A stretch of DNA of 64,000 bases, from positions 372,001 to 436,000 of the forward strand of contig NZ_BCWV01000004.1 in assembly GCF_001894765.1 (NCBI RefSeq). The letters run 5' to 3'. Below are positions 43,504 to 52,980 of this stretch, piece after piece. Both the position numbers and the translations under genes were made by a program. The notes below the pieces were generated by a model. The model searched no databases and was not told the origin of the DNA. It worked only from the letters and a program-made list of their open reading frames with translations. Positions within the stretch are counted from its first letter, which is position 1, and each line of letters opens with the position of its first letter. This DNA comes from Rhodococcoides corynebacterioides NBRC 14404. GTDB lineage: Bacteria > Actinomycetota > Actinomycetes > Mycobacteriales > Mycobacteriaceae.

Positions 43504-44259
43504 TTACTCGGACCGGTCGTCGGCGTCGTCCCGAGCGGTGGACGTCCGACGGACGAATTCGGCGGCCACGTCGCGCACCCGCAGTCCGCGGCGCTGTGCC
43601 TCGTCGGAGAGAGCGGCGAACGCGGCCTCGGCGTCGACGCCGTCCATCGCCATCATGATGCCGCGGGCCTGCTCGATGGGTGCGCGCTGTTCCATGGCCT
43701 CGCGCAGGGCGCGGACGGCCGAGGCGGCGTCGCTGTAGCGGGTGTGCTCCCCGATCGCGCGGCCCACCGTCGTCGTGATGCCCTCGAGGACGTCGGTGTC
43801 GATGTCGTCGAACGCGTGATCGCGCAGACCGTAGAGGTTGAAGGACCCGATCACGCCGTCGAGCGTCCGGATCGGCGACGCGAGCACCGACAGGATGCCC
43901 TCCGCACGGGCGGCGTCCGTGAAGTCCGGCCACCGATCGTCCCGCTCGGTGCAGTCCACCACCACGCTCTCACCGGTGCGTGACGCCTGCAGGCAGGGTC
44001 CGGCCCCCGCGTCGTACTGGTGTCGGTCCACCGTCAGGGTCAGCAGGTCCGTGTACGTCGCGGTGTAGGTAGAGCCGTCGAAATCGATTGTCACGCCGCA
44101 ACTGTCGGCACCGGGGATGATGTCGTGCGCCAGATCGACGGCCTTCTGCAGCAACTCGACCACTTGGTCGGTGTCCTCGATTCTTCCGCCCAGCGCTCCG
44201 AGAATCTCTCCGAGCCGCCCGGGCGTCAGGCTCGGTCCGGCCTGCCCCTCGGTGTCCAT
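43504..44259 (-). CDS. GAF-ANTAR regulator
   Basis: A 251-residue protein: a GAF sensor (about 25-175, with DSCGVTIDFDGSTYT and GPCLQASRTGESVVV) and a C-terminal ANTAR RNA-binding domain (about 183-240, LREAMEQRAPIEQARGIMMA). ANTAR proteins bind twin hexaloop hairpins in leader RNAs and prevent termination (family knowledge). ATG 44259 is used; GTG 44277 is possible. Divergent from the GH13 gene and convergent with the GGDEF-EAL gene. Target RNA unknown. Confidence 0.9.
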   Translation of the reverse strand: MDTEGQAGPSLTPGRLGEILGALGGRIEDTDQVVELLQKAVDLAHDIIPGADSCGVTIDFDGSTYTATYTDLLTLTVDRHQYDAGAGPCLQASRTGESVVVDCTERDDRWPDFTDAARAEGILSVLASPIRTLDGVIGSFNLYGLRDHAFDDIDTDVLEGITTTVGRAIGEHTRYSDAASAVRALREAMEQRAPIEQARGIMMAMDGVDAEAAFAALSDEAQRRGLRVRDVAAEFVRRTSTARDDADDRSE

Positions 44260-44340
44260 GGGGATATTCGACCACACGGGCCGTGAACCGGCCGGAACAC
44301 GTGGCTTCCGGCTGCGTAGGCTCGTGCTCGGTCACGACCC

Positions 44341-44366
44341 GTTTCGACGACGAACGGGTCGGGTAG
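44341..44366 (+). promoter_or_regulatory. SigB/SigF-type stress promoter before the GH13 gene
   Basis: GTTT, 16 bases, then GGGTAG. This fits the GTTT-N15-17-GGGTAT pattern of actinobacterial stress sigma factors of the SigB/SigF group. It ends 100 bases before the GTG of the GH13 gene, so a leader of about 90 nt is expected. Confidence 0.5.
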
Positions 44367-44466
44367 CCGTCCCGTCGGTGCCGGGTTGCTCTCGTCCGGT
44401 CTCGGGGGGCGGGCCGTGTGGCCGGTGGAGGGCGATAATCGGGCGGTCGGCGATGACGGAGGAACT

Positions 44467-46650
44467 GTGGATCCGGAAGTGCAGCACGAGCCCAGCGAGA
44501 TCTCCTACGACGAGAACTTCTATCCGGCGCGGCCGCGGCCGCTGAAGCCGTCCGTGCGGCGGGCCTACCGGACGGCCGGCGACCTGCCTCGCGGCGACGC
44601 GGAGGCGGACAACCCGGAGTACGTGTCATGGCTGGTGCAGCGGTCCATGCTGCAGGACGCCAAGCTCATCGCCGAGCAGCTGTCCGGCAAGGGCAGCATG
44701 TGGCAGAACCCCTACGCCTCACCGGATCCGCGCGGCGCCGTCGAGCGTGCTCCCGTCTGGTTCACGGCCTACCCCATCTCGCTCATCGCCTCGCCGGGCC
44801 AGAGCTTCCTGGCCACTCTCGGCGACGAGTCGCTGTGGCAGCTGTTCTCGGACATCGGCATCACCGCCGTGCATACCGGCCCCGTCAAGGAGGCCGGCGG
44901 GCTGCACGGCTGGCACGCCACGCCGTCGGTGGACGGCCACTTCGACCGCGTGAGCATGCAGATCGACCCGGCGTTCGGGTCCGAGGAGGAGTTCCGCCGC
45001 CTCTGCGTGGTCGCCTCGGCCTACGAGGGCATCGTCATCGACGACATCGTGCCGGGCCACACCGGCAAGGGTGCGGACTTCCGCCTCGCGGAGATGGCGT
45101 ACTCCGACTACCCCGGCATCTACCACATGGTGGAGATCGAACCGCAGGACTGGCACCTGCTCCCCAAGGTCGGGGCGGGGCGGGACTCGGTGAACATCGA
45201 CGCCGACGCCGAGGCCGAACTGGCCCGCGCCGGCTACATCGTCGGCCAACTCCAGCGGGTCATCTTCTACGAGATGGGCGTGAAGGAGACCAACTGGAGC
45301 GCGACGCCGATCATCCGGGGCGTCGACGGCGTGGAACGCCGGTGGGTCTACCTGCACTACTTCAAGGCCGGCCAGCCGTCGATCAACTGGCTCGACCCCT
45401 CGTTTGCCGGCATGCGCCTGGTCATCGGCGACGCGTGTCACTCCATCGCCGACCTCGGCGCGGGCGCTCTGCGTCTCGACGCCAACGGCTTCCTCGGTGT
45501 CGAGCGGCGGACCGAGGGCCCCGGTTGGTCGGAGGGCCACCCGTTGTCCGAGGCCGCGAACCATCTCATCGCGAGCGTGGTGCGCAAGATGGGCGGATTC
45601 ACCTTCCAGGAGCTGAACCTCACCATCGACGACATCAAGGCGATGGGTGGCAGCGGTGCGGACCTGTCCTACGACTTCATCAACCGGCCCGCTTACCACC
45701 ACGCGCTGGTCATGGGGAACACCGAGTTCCTCCGCCTGACGATGAACCTCGCGCGTGACCACGGCGTCGACACCGGATCACTGGTGCACGCTCTGCAGAA
45801 CCACGACGAGATGACCTTCGAGTTGGTGCATTTCGCGACGTTGCACCGGGAGGACGAGTTCTCCTACGGCGGCGAGGTGATCAAGGGCGGTGATCTCGGC
45901 GACCAGATCCGTGCGGAGCTGTGCGAGCGACTCACCGGCCGGTGGGCGCCGTACAACCGCACCTTCACCAACAACGGCATCGCCTGCACCACGGCCTCGG
46001 TGATCACGGCGTCGCTCGGCATCCGGGACCTCGACCGGATGGACGAGACCGACATCGAGACGGTGAAGAAGGCGCACCTGCTCCTCGCGATGTACAACGC
46101 GCTCCAGCCGGGCGTCTTCGCGCTGTCCGGATGGGACCTCTGCGGTGTGCTCCCCGTCCCGGCCGAGGAGGTGTCCGACCTCATCGCGGAGGGCGACACG
46201 CGGTGGATCAACCGCGGTGCGCACGACTTGATGAACTACGCCCCCGACGCGACGCGCTCCGACTCGGGCATCCCGCGGGGCCGGAGCCTGTACGGATCGC
46301 TGCCGGAGCAGATGAAGGACGGGTCGTCCTTCGTCCGGCAGCTCTCGCGCATTCTCGACGTCCGGAACCGCTACGGCATCGCCACCGCCACCCAGCTCGA
46401 CGTGCCATCGGTGTCCCACAAGGGGCTGCTGGTACTGGTGCACCAGCTCGCCAACGGTCTCGTCTCCGCGACGGTGCTGAACTTCACGGGGGACGAGATC
46501 ACCGCGACGGTGCAGTCGAAGCACCTGCCGGGTGGGGCCACGGTCGTCGACCTGTTCACCGACCAGGAGATCGGCACGGTCGACGAGTTGGGCAGCTTCC
46601 CGTTGACACTCGGTCCCTACCAGGGTGTTCCCGTGATGTTGAAGGGCTGA
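44467..46650 (+). CDS. GH13 alpha-glucosyltransferase, trehalose-synthase-like
   Basis: A 727-residue GH13 enzyme; relatives are annotated maltose alpha-D-glucosyltransferase (TreS-like). The catalytic nucleophile is Asp338 in RLDANGF, the acid/base is Glu382 in FQELNL, and the third acid is Asp447 in QNHDE. It is longer than classic TreS and has a distinct N terminus ([16 protein letters not shown]), so the exact reaction (maltose-trehalose interconversion or sucrose/polyglucan transfer) is open. GTG 44467 follows GGAGGAACT. A stress-type promoter upstream suits a trehalose role. Confidence 0.75.
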   Translation: MDPEVQHEPSEISYDENFYPARPRPLKPSVRRAYRTAGDLPRGDAEADNPEYVSWLVQRSMLQDAKLIAEQLSGKGSMWQNPYASPDPRGAVERAPVWFTAYPISLIASPGQSFLATLGDESLWQLFSDIGITAVHTGPVKEAGGLHGWHATPSVDGHFDRVSMQIDPAFGSEEEFRRLCVVASAYEGIVIDDIVPGHTGKGADFRLAEMAYSDYPGIYHMVEIEPQDWHLLPKVGAGRDSVNIDADAEAELARAGYIVGQLQRVIFYEMGVKETNWSATPIIRGVDGVERRWVYLHYFKAGQPSINWLDPSFAGMRLVIGDACHSIADLGAGALRLDANGFLGVERRTEGPGWSEGHPLSEAANHLIASVVRKMGGFTFQELNLTIDDIKAMGGSGADLSYDFINRPAYHHALVMGNTEFLRLTMNLARDHGVDTGSLVHALQNHDEMTFELVHFATLHREDEFSYGGEVIKGGDLGDQIRAELCERLTGRWAPYNRTFTNNGIACTTASVITASLGIRDLDRMDETDIETVKKAHLLLAMYNALQPGVFALSGWDLCGVLPVPAEEVSDLIAEGDTRWINRGAHDLMNYAPDATRSDSGIPRGRSLYGSLPEQMKDGSSFVRQLSRILDVRNRYGIATATQLDVPSVSHKGLLVLVHQLANGLVSATVLNFTGDEITATVQSKHLPGGATVVDLFTDQEIGTVDELGSFPLTLGPYQGVPVMLKG

Positions 46651-46682
46651 CCGCCCGGCCGCGCCCCGGCCACGCCCGGAAC

Positions 46683-46701
46683 AAAGGGTAGGCTAATCTA
46701 T
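46683..46701 (+). promoter_or_regulatory. IdeR/DtxR iron box over the promoter of the formyltransferase
   Basis: AAAGGGTAGGCTAATCTAT matches the 19-bp DtxR/IdeR consensus TTAGGTTAGGCTAACCTAA at 14 positions, including the whole TAGGCTAA core. TAATCT inside it (46694-46699; G46692-C46693 lie just before) can serve as -10 element, placing the transcription start at or next to the ATG at 46707. Iron-bound IdeR would thus block transcription. Confidence 0.7.
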
Positions 46702-46706
46702 GTCGC

Positions 46707-47651
46707 ATGCGCGTTGCGATGTTCGGGTATCAGACCTGGGGTCACCGCACCCTGCAGGCCCTCCTCGACTCCTCCCACGAGGTGGTCCTCGTGGTCACCC
46801 ACCCGCCGAGCGAGCACTCCTACGAGACGATCTGGTCCGACTCCGTCGAGGACCTCGCCCGGAGCCACGGCATCGCGGTCCACCTGGCCCAGCGCCCGGA
46901 CGACGCACTCGCGGCACGGGTGCGCGAGGCGGCACCGGACATCCTCGTCGCCAACAACTGGCGCACCAAGCTGCCGCGGGAGATCTTCGACGCTCCCCCG
47001 CACGGCACGCTGAACCTGCACGATTCGCTGCTGCCCCGCTTCACCGGCTTCTCCCCCGTCATCTGGTCGCTGATCAGCGGCGCCGCGGAGACCGGCCTCA
47101 CCGCGCACCGCATGGACGACGACCTCGACACCGGCGACATCGTGGTCCAGCGCGCGGTGCCGATCGGTCCGCGGGACACCGCCACGGAGCTCGTCCAGGC
47201 CACGATCGACCTCATCCCGGAGATTCTGACGGACGCACTCGCCGCCATCGAGAACGGCACGGCCGAGTGGACCCCGCAGGACCTCGCGCAGCGCACCTTC
47301 TTCCACAAGCGCTCGGACCTCGACAGCCGGATCGACTGGACCTGGCCCGCCGAGGAGATCGACCGCCTGATCCGCGCCCAGTCCGACCCCTATCCCGACG
47401 CCTGGACCCACTACCGCGGCGAGCGCATCGGTATCACCCGCGCCCACGTCTCCACCTGCTGCTACGGCGGTACCCCCGGCCGCGTCTTCATCCACGAGGG
47501 CGACGGCATGGCCATCGTCGCCGGACCGTCGGCTCACCTCGGTCGGGGCCGCGCCCTCGTCGTCGACGAAGTCCGGACCGCCGACGGCCGTATCGTTCCC
47601 GCGGCCGAGTTCTTCCCCCACGGCGGCGGGTACCTGACCGACCGACCCTGA
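46707..47651 (+). CDS. Formyltransferase, probably N5-hydroxyornithine formylation for a siderophore
   Basis: A 314-residue member of the methionyl-tRNA formyltransferase family, starting MRVAMFGYQTWGHRTLQ. The catalytic Asn103, His105 and Asp141 are in LNLHDSLLP and DLDTGD. The start MFGYQTWGHRTL and the iron box upstream point to the CchA/Rft type, which formylates N5-hydroxyornithine for coelichelin or rhodochelin, rather than to Fmt. The ATG lies 6 bases after the iron box, so the mRNA is probably leaderless. No NRPS or hydroxylase is nearby; in rhodochelin producers rft is also separate. Confidence 0.82.
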   Translation: MRVAMFGYQTWGHRTLQALLDSSHEVVLVVTHPPSEHSYETIWSDSVEDLARSHGIAVHLAQRPDDALAARVREAAPDILVANNWRTKLPREIFDAPPHGTLNLHDSLLPRFTGFSPVIWSLISGAAETGLTAHRMDDDLDTGDIVVQRAVPIGPRDTATELVQATIDLIPEILTDALAAIENGTAEWTPQDLAQRTFFHKRSDLDSRIDWTWPAEEIDRLIRAQSDPYPDAWTHYRGERIGITRAHVSTCCYGGTPGRVFIHEGDGMAIVAGPSAHLGRGRALVVDEVRTADGRIVPAAEFFPHGGGYLTDRP

Positions 47652-47746
47652 CCCGTTTCCGCGTTCCCCTCGCGAGTACCGCAGGCCGACCGCACCGGGG
47701 GGCCGCGCGCGGTTTCCACCCTCGGCTGCGAGGGAAGACGGTCGGT

Positions 47747-48817
47747 ATGACCACCACGCGACCGACCGCCGCCGACCCGTCGATGTCGCACGATCCGGAC
47801 GACGATCGCAAGCCGGATTCGCCCACGGATCTGACCAAGCCGTCGTTCTTCTACGTGGTCCGCAAGACCGCGCGGGAGTTCTCCAAGGACCAGTGCACGG
47901 ATCTGGCCGCCGCCCTCACCTACTACGCGGTGCTGTCGATCTTCCCCGCCCTGCTGGCCATGGTGTCCCTGCTGGGCGTCTTCGGTCAGGGCGAGCGCAC
48001 GGTGAACGCCGTCCTCGACATCGTCTCCGACCTCGGACCGTCGTCGGCCGTCGACACGTTGCGGGACCCGATCTCCCAGTTGGTGGCGACGCCGACGGCC
48101 GGCCTCGCGTTGATCATCGGCCTCGCCGGTGCCATCTGGTCCGCCTCCGGCTACGTCGGCGCCTTCGGACGTGCGATGAACCGCATGTACGAGGTCGACG
48201 AGGGCCGGCCGGTCTGGAAACTGCGCCCGGTCATGCTGCTGGTGACGTTGATCGGTCTGATCTGCCTCGCCACGGGTGCGTTGATGCTCGCGGTCAGCGG
48301 CCCGGTCGCCAAGGCGATCGGCGACGCCGTCGGCCTGGGCGACACGACCCTCATGATCTGGAACATCGCGCGCTGGCCCATCATCCTGATCCTGGTGGTG
48401 ATCGCGGTGGCGGTGCTCTACTACGCCACGCCCAACGTCAAGCAGCCGAAGTTCCGGTGGGTCAGCACGGGGGCCGCGCTGGCCATCGTCACCTGGATCG
48501 TCGCCTCGGCGCTGTTCGGGTTCTACGTCGCGAACTTCTCGAGCTACAACGCGACCTACGGCTCGCTCGCGGGCGTCGTCATTTTCCTTCTGTGGCTCTG
48601 GATCACCAATCTCGCACTCCTGTTCGGCGCGGAACTCGACTCCGAACTCGAGCGGGGGCGCGAACTGCAGGCAGGACTCCGGGCCGAGGAGCACCTGCAA
48701 CTGCCGGAGCGGGACACGCGCGTGTCGCAGAAGAACGCCGAGAAGGACGCCGAGCACGTCGAACGTGGCCGCTCGCTCCGACTCTCGCGCGGCAAAGACG
48801 ACTCCACCTCGCGGTAG
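47747..48817 (+). CDS. YihY/BrkB family inner-membrane protein
   Basis: A 356-residue protein. After a 50-residue polar N terminus come six membrane helices with the family blocks DLAAALTYYAVLSIFPALLAM, GAIWSASGYVGAFGRAMNRMYEV and YNATYGSLAGVVIFLLWLWITNLALLFGAELD. A charged C-terminal tail of 45 residues follows. The family has no settled function (once called RNase BN, wrongly). GTTT-N16-GGGAAG at 47712-47737, just before the ATG, weakly resembles a stress promoter. Confidence 0.9.
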   Translation: MTTTRPTAADPSMSHDPDDDRKPDSPTDLTKPSFFYVVRKTAREFSKDQCTDLAAALTYYAVLSIFPALLAMVSLLGVFGQGERTVNAVLDIVSDLGPSSAVDTLRDPISQLVATPTAGLALIIGLAGAIWSASGYVGAFGRAMNRMYEVDEGRPVWKLRPVMLLVTLIGLICLATGALMLAVSGPVAKAIGDAVGLGDTTLMIWNIARWPIILILVVIAVAVLYYATPNVKQPKFRWVSTGAALAIVTWIVASALFGFYVANFSSYNATYGSLAGVVIFLLWLWITNLALLFGAELDSELERGRELQAGLRAEEHLQLPERDTRVSQKNAEKDAEHVERGRSLRLSRGKDDSTSR

Positions 48818-48949
48818 TCCACCGCGTGGACCCGCCACGAACTCCCTGTGTCACCGCGACACCCTTCGGCCGCGGATACCGGCGTCCAGCCCTCGGCGCT
48901 CCTGCTTCTCCCATCTCGGTGCGCCCTCCGCGCACGTCTGCGAGGCATC

Positions 48950-49849
48950 ATGTCGTCCACCCGTTCGCCCGGCGCCGGCCGTTCCGGCCCCGGCACCGCT
49001 CTGATCACCGGCGCGTCCAGCGGTATCGGCCGCGCCACCGCCCACCTCTACGCCGAACGCGGCTGGTCCCTCGCGCTCTGCGCCCGTGGGCGCGAAGGCC
49101 TCGAGGACGTCGCCGACGAGTGCCGTCGGCGCGGCGCCGGTGACGTGGCGGTCAAGCCCGTCGACGTCGCGGACGGCACCGAGGTCCAGAAGACCGTCAC
49201 CGAGACCGTCGAACAATTCGGCCGCATCGACGTGTGCGTCCACAGCGCCGCCGTCATGTCCTACGGCACGTTCCTCGACACCCCCGCCGAGGTCTTCGAC
49301 CACGCGATCTCCGTCGATCTGATCGGCGCTGCCAACGTCGCGCGCTCGGTCCTGACCGTCTATCGCGACCAGGGGCACGGGCACCTCGTCGTCATCGGAT
49401 CGCTCCTCGGTCGTATCGCCGTGCCTTGGATGGGCACCTACGTGACGGCCAAGTGGGGGCTGCGCGGCCTCACCCGGACGCTGCAGCAGGAAATGCAGCA
49501 GTACCCCGGCATCCACGTCAGCTCGGTCGCGCCCGGTGCCGTCCGCACCCCGATCTACGAGCAGGCCGCCACCGTGGTCGGCCGCGCGGGCTCGCCCCCG
49601 CCGCCGGTCACCACGCCCGAGGTCATCGCCCGCGCCGTCGACCGCGTGGTGCGCAAGCCCCAACGCGAGCGTGACGCGGACGCGGTCTTCGGCTACGTCA
49701 ACAAGGTCGCGGCCGTCGGCTACACCCTGGTTCCGGCGGTGTTCGACCGTCTCGTGGGTCCCCTGATGTGGCGTTTCGGCATCTCGCGTGAACCCAAAGA
49801 CGATGCGGAGGGCAATGTATTTCGCTCCCGAAGCCCCTATCGGCAGTGA
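48950..49849 (+). CDS. Short-chain dehydrogenase/reductase
   Basis: A 299-residue classical SDR. The NAD(P)-binding TGASSGIG is near residues 20-27, the catalytic Ser is in VIGSLLG, and YxxxK is YVTAK near 164-168. VAPGAVRTP follows. A C-terminal extension of about 60 residues may contact the membrane, as in related mycobacterial SDRs. Substrate unknown. ATG 48950 is the first start compatible with the fold. Confidence 0.9.
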   Translation: MSSTRSPGAGRSGPGTALITGASSGIGRATAHLYAERGWSLALCARGREGLEDVADECRRRGAGDVAVKPVDVADGTEVQKTVTETVEQFGRIDVCVHSAAVMSYGTFLDTPAEVFDHAISVDLIGAANVARSVLTVYRDQGHGHLVVIGSLLGRIAVPWMGTYVTAKWGLRGLTRTLQQEMQQYPGIHVSSVAPGAVRTPIYEQAATVVGRAGSPPPPVTTPEVIARAVDRVVRKPQRERDADAVFGYVNKVAAVGYTLVPAVFDRLVGPLMWRFGISREPKDDAEGNVFRSRSPYRQ

Positions 49850-49889
49850 TTTCCCGTCGTCGGACCGATCCTGAGTCAGACTGACGGGT

Positions 49890-50450
49890 ATGGCTTCCCG
49901 ACGCCTCGCCCCCCAGCACCTCGGATCGCTGATCGGTGCGGTGTTCGGCCTGGTGTTCGTGCTCGTGAACTCCGCGAGTTCACCGACGGTCGTCCGCATC
50001 GTGCTCGTCGTCGCTGCGGTGGCGGCCGCCGTCCTGGTCCTGGTGGGCATCGCGCGCGGCCCGGAGCCGGCCACCCCGCCGTCGGTGCGGCCCTTCGGGC
50101 GGGGGTACTGGGCGGTGGTCGCGGCGGAGGTCGTGGCCATCGTGGTCGGCGTCCGCGTCGTCGCGGCGGCCGGGCACCCACAGGCCGGGGTCGCGTGGGT
50201 GGCCACCGTCGTCGGCATCCACTTCGTCGTGCTCGCGGTGCTGTGGCGATTGCGGCTCTTCCACGTGCTCGGCGGAGCCATCACCGCTCTCGGCGTAGCG
50301 GGGCTGGTGCTCGCGTTCGCGGGCGCACCCACCGTCGCGACGGACCTGACCGCGGGTGTCGGATCCGGTGTCGTGCTGCTCGTCTTCGCCCTGGTCGGAG
50401 TGTGGGGAACCGGTGGTACCAGGCGATTTGGCAGTGCACGGGTGCTATGA
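49890..50450 (+). CDS. Hypothetical membrane protein
   Basis: A 186-residue protein with about six hydrophobic segments (for example LGSLIGAVFGLVFVLV, IVLVVAAVAAAVLVLVG, VVAAEVVAIVVGVRVVAAAG) separated by short Arg/His-containing loops. No family recognised. ATG 49890, 40 bases after the SDR stop. tRNA-Asn follows. Confidence 0.7.
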   Translation: MASRRLAPQHLGSLIGAVFGLVFVLVNSASSPTVVRIVLVVAAVAAAVLVLVGIARGPEPATPPSVRPFGRGYWAVVAAEVVAIVVGVRVVAAAGHPQAGVAWVATVVGIHFVVLAVLWRLRLFHVLGGAITALGVAGLVLAFAGAPTVATDLTAGVGSGVVLLVFALVGVWGTGGTRRFGSARVL

Positions 50451-50492
50451 GTTAGAGTCTCTTCTCGGCCGGTCTCGTACCGGTTGCTGCAT

Positions 50493-50565
50493 TCCCCCAT
50501 AGCTCAATTGGCAGAGCATTCGACTGTTAATCGAAGGGTTTCTGGTTCAAGTCCAGATGGGGGAG
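50493..50565 (+). tRNA. tRNA-Asn (anticodon GUU)
   Basis: Starts TCCCCCATAGCTCAATTGG. The acceptor is UCCCCCA/UGGGGGA with discriminator G. The anticodon arm UUCGA-CUGUUAA-UCGAA has anticodon GUU. The T arm is CUGGUUCAAGUCCAG. No CCA encoded. Confidence 0.95.
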
Positions 50566-50574
50566 CCCCAGTGA

Positions 50575-50608
50575 GCCCCGGATCGCGCGTCATCGATCCG
50601 GGGCTTTC
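50575..50608 (+). terminator. Terminator after tRNA-Asn
   Basis: GCCCCGGATCG (50575-50585) pairs with CGATCCGGGGC (50594-50604) around an 8-base loop, followed by TTTCT. Placed 10 bases after the tRNA. Confidence 0.8.
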
Positions 50609-50714
50609 TCGTGTCCCGGCACGAACGGACGAGGGGTGGGGTGCGCGCACCGGGGTATGTCATCGGGCAGGATGGACACCCCGTCACCCGACCACCGAGA
50701 GGACCGCTGCACTC

Positions 50715-50951
50715 ATGATGCGTTTGTTGGTCGGCGTCGCTGCCGGATACGTGCTCGGCACCAAGGCCGGCCGCGGTCGCTACGAGCAGATCTCCCGCGC
50801 GACCAAGGCCGTCGCCTCGAGCCCGGCCACCAAGAAGATCGTCACCGCGGGCCGACAGAAGCTGTCCGATTCGCTGAGCACGCAGCCCAAGCTCGAGCCC
50901 ATGAAGCAGTACGACGACACGCAGGTCTTCGTCCCCCGAGACCAGCTCTAG
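50715..50951 (+). CDS. Small YtxH-like protein
   Basis: A 78-residue protein starting MMRLLVGVAAGYVLGTKAGRGRYEQI: a short hydrophobic N terminus with the GxxxGxKxGRxxYEQ pattern of YtxH-like membrane-associated proteins, then a basic helix and a polar tail. Function unknown. ATG 50715 or 50718. Convergent with dnaG; the stop codons overlap by a few bases. Confidence 0.65.
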   Translation: MMRLLVGVAAGYVLGTKAGRGRYEQISRATKAVASSPATKKIVTAGRQKLSDSLSTQPKLEPMKQYDDTQVFVPRDQL

Positions 50952-52870
50952 ATCGCGGGGAACTCCGCGTCGGTGGTGCTGCCCACGGCTTGTTCGAGCA
51001 GGCTGCGGCGGTACTGCTCGAGCGCGATGAGGTCGCCGAAGAGCGCGTTGTAATCCTCCGGCTTCTCGATCGGCGACATACGCTGCAGCTTCGACTTCAG
51101 CTCGGCGACCTGACGGCCCACCCAGACTTCCTGCAGGCGGGCCAGCACACCCGAGATGTAGCGCGGGGTCGCTTCCTCCGAGATGGGCATCGGCTCCACC
51201 GCCAGTTCGGTCACCAGGGAACGGAGGCCCTTCGCCTCGGCCTTCTTGCCGACGGCGTCGAGCCACTCCCCTCCTCCGAGTCCCGCCGCGGTGCCCCCGG
51301 CCTCGCGGACCGCGTCCGAGACCGCGGCGTAGGCGGGATGTCCGAAGGTCTCCGGGGGCAGTGAGTCGAACACCGATCCGGCGATGCCGGGGTGCTGCAT
51401 CACGGCTTTCAGCGCTTCGCGTTGCGGCCACAGCGTGGGGTCGTCCCGACGTGGATGCGCCGGTCCGGCCGGTGCCGCGGAATCCTCGCTCGGTCGCGAC
51501 GGGCGGCGCAGCGGGGCGGGTGCCGCACCCTTGGCGATCTTCGCGGCCTCCTCGCGGACCCGGCCGACCACCATCCGCTCGTCGATCCACCCCACCCAAC
51601 CGGAGAGGCGCGCGGCGTAGTTGTCCCGGAGCGCGCGGTCCTTCATCTGCGCGACCATCGGGACGGTCCGGCGCAGCGCCTCCACCTGACCCTCGGCGGT
51701 GTCGAGGTTGCACTCGGCGAGCGCGCCGCGAATGGCGAACTCGAACAGCGGAGTACGACGCGCGACGAGGTCGCGCACCGCGGCGTCGCCCTGACGCAGT
51801 CGCAGATCGCACGGGTCCATTCCCTCGGGCGCGACGGCGATGAACGTCTGGCCGGCGAGCTTCTGGTCACCGGAGAACGCCTTCATCGCCGCGGCCTGCC
51901 CGGCCTCGTCTCCGTCGAAGGTGTAGATGATCTCGCCGCGCCAGAACTTGTCGTCCATGAGCAGCCGACGCAGCAACGCGAGGTGGTCGTCGCCGAACGC
52001 GGTGCCGCACGAGGCGACGGCGGTGGTGACGCCGGCGAGGTGCATCGCCATGACGTCGGTGTACCCCTCGACGACGACGGCCTGGTGGCCCTTCGCGATG
52101 TCCTTCTTGGCCAGGTCCAGACCGAAGAGCACCTGGGACTTCTTGTACAGCAGCGTTTCCGGGGTGTTGACGTACTTGCCGGGCATGGTGTCGTCGTCGA
52201 AGATCTTGCGGGCGCCGAAGCCGATGACGTCGCCGGCCAGGTTGCGGATGGGCCACAGGAGTCGGCGGTGGAAGCGGTCCATCGGACCCCGCTTGCCCTG
52301 CCGCGCCAGACCCGCGGCTTCGAGCTCGGCGAACTCGAATCCCTTCTTCAACAGGTGCTTGGTCAGCGTGTCCCACCCGCTGGGAGCGAACCCGCAGCCG
52401 AACTGCCGCGCCGCGGCCGCGTCGAAGTTGCGCTCGGTCAGGTAGTCCCGCGCGGCCTGCGCCTCGGGCGATCCGAGCTGCTCGGCGTAGAACTGCTGTG
52501 CCGCGGCGTTGGCCGCGACCAGCCGCGCACGCGTGCCGCGGTCCCGTTGCACGGAGGTGCCGCCGCCCTCGTAGTCGATGCGGTAGTTCAGCCGGTCGGC
52601 GAGCTGCTCGACCGACTCGACGAAGCTGATGTGCTCCATCTTCTGCAGGAACGTGTAGACGTCCCCGCCCTCGCCGCAGCCGAAGCAGTGGAACGTGCCG
52701 TGATTGGGCCGCACGTGGAACGACGGGGTCTTCTCGTCGTGGAACGGGCACAGGCCCATCATGGAATCGCCGCGCGGCGCCTTCAGGGCGACGTACTCGC
52801 CGACGATGTCCTCGATGCGCGTCCGTTCACGAACGGCCGCGATGTCTCGTTCGGGTATTCGGCCGGCCAC
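50948..52870 (-). CDS. dnaG: DNA primase
   Basis: A 640-residue DnaG that makes RNA primers for replication. The CHC2 zinc finger is Cys41-x2-His44-x16-Cys62-x2-Cys65. The TOPRIM catalytic core begins near residue 260 (VVVEGYTDVMA, then TFDGDEAGQAA). A C-terminal helicase-interaction domain follows. Start ATG 52870. As in M. tuberculosis it lies just after dgt on the same strand, here separated by a run of 21-bp repeats. Confidence 0.97.
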   Translation of the reverse strand: MAGRIPERDIAAVRERTRIEDIVGEYVALKAPRGDSMMGLCPFHDEKTPSFHVRPNHGTFHCFGCGEGGDVYTFLQKMEHISFVESVEQLADRLNYRIDYEGGGTSVQRDRGTRARLVAANAAAQQFYAEQLGSPEAQAARDYLTERNFDAAAARQFGCGFAPSGWDTLTKHLLKKGFEFAELEAAGLARQGKRGPMDRFHRRLLWPIRNLAGDVIGFGARKIFDDDTMPGKYVNTPETLLYKKSQVLFGLDLAKKDIAKGHQAVVVEGYTDVMAMHLAGVTTAVASCGTAFGDDHLALLRRLLMDDKFWRGEIIYTFDGDEAGQAAAMKAFSGDQKLAGQTFIAVAPEGMDPCDLRLRQGDAAVRDLVARRTPLFEFAIRGALAECNLDTAEGQVEALRRTVPMVAQMKDRALRDNYAARLSGWVGWIDERMVVGRVREEAAKIAKGAAPAPLRRPSRPSEDSAAPAGPAHPRRDDPTLWPQREALKAVMQHPGIAGSVFDSLPPETFGHPAYAAVSDAVREAGGTAAGLGGGEWLDAVGKKAEAKGLRSLVTELAVEPMPISEEATPRYISGVLARLQEVWVGRQVAELKSKLQRMSPIEKPEDYNALFGDLIALEQYRRSLLEQAVGSTTDAEFPAI

Positions 52871-52911
52871 CGGGACAGTCTAGGCGTCCGGTCCGACGGC
52901 CCCGCACGGGC

Positions 52912-52980
52912 GAGCGGGCCGCTCTCGCTCTATCCCACGAGCGGGCCGCTCTATCCCACGAGCGGGCCGCTCTAACCCCA
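52912..52980. repeat. 21-bp tandem repeats at the 3' end of dgt
   Basis: Units of GAGCGGGCCGCTCTATCCCAC start at 52939 and 52960, with a diverged copy from 52912. The last copy overlaps the dgt stop codon. Read in the dgt direction, each unit repeats the end of the gene, so in-frame TAG codons recur every 21 bases after the real stop. Confidence 0.85.

Noticed and set aside
46707..47651. Gene considered as the housekeeping fmt
   Set aside because: N-terminal sequence and the iron box fit a siderophore formyltransferase; no def or rsm gene is adjacent.
52912..52980. Repeat array considered as CRISPR
   Set aside because: Repeats are contiguous with no spacers and derive from the end of dgt.
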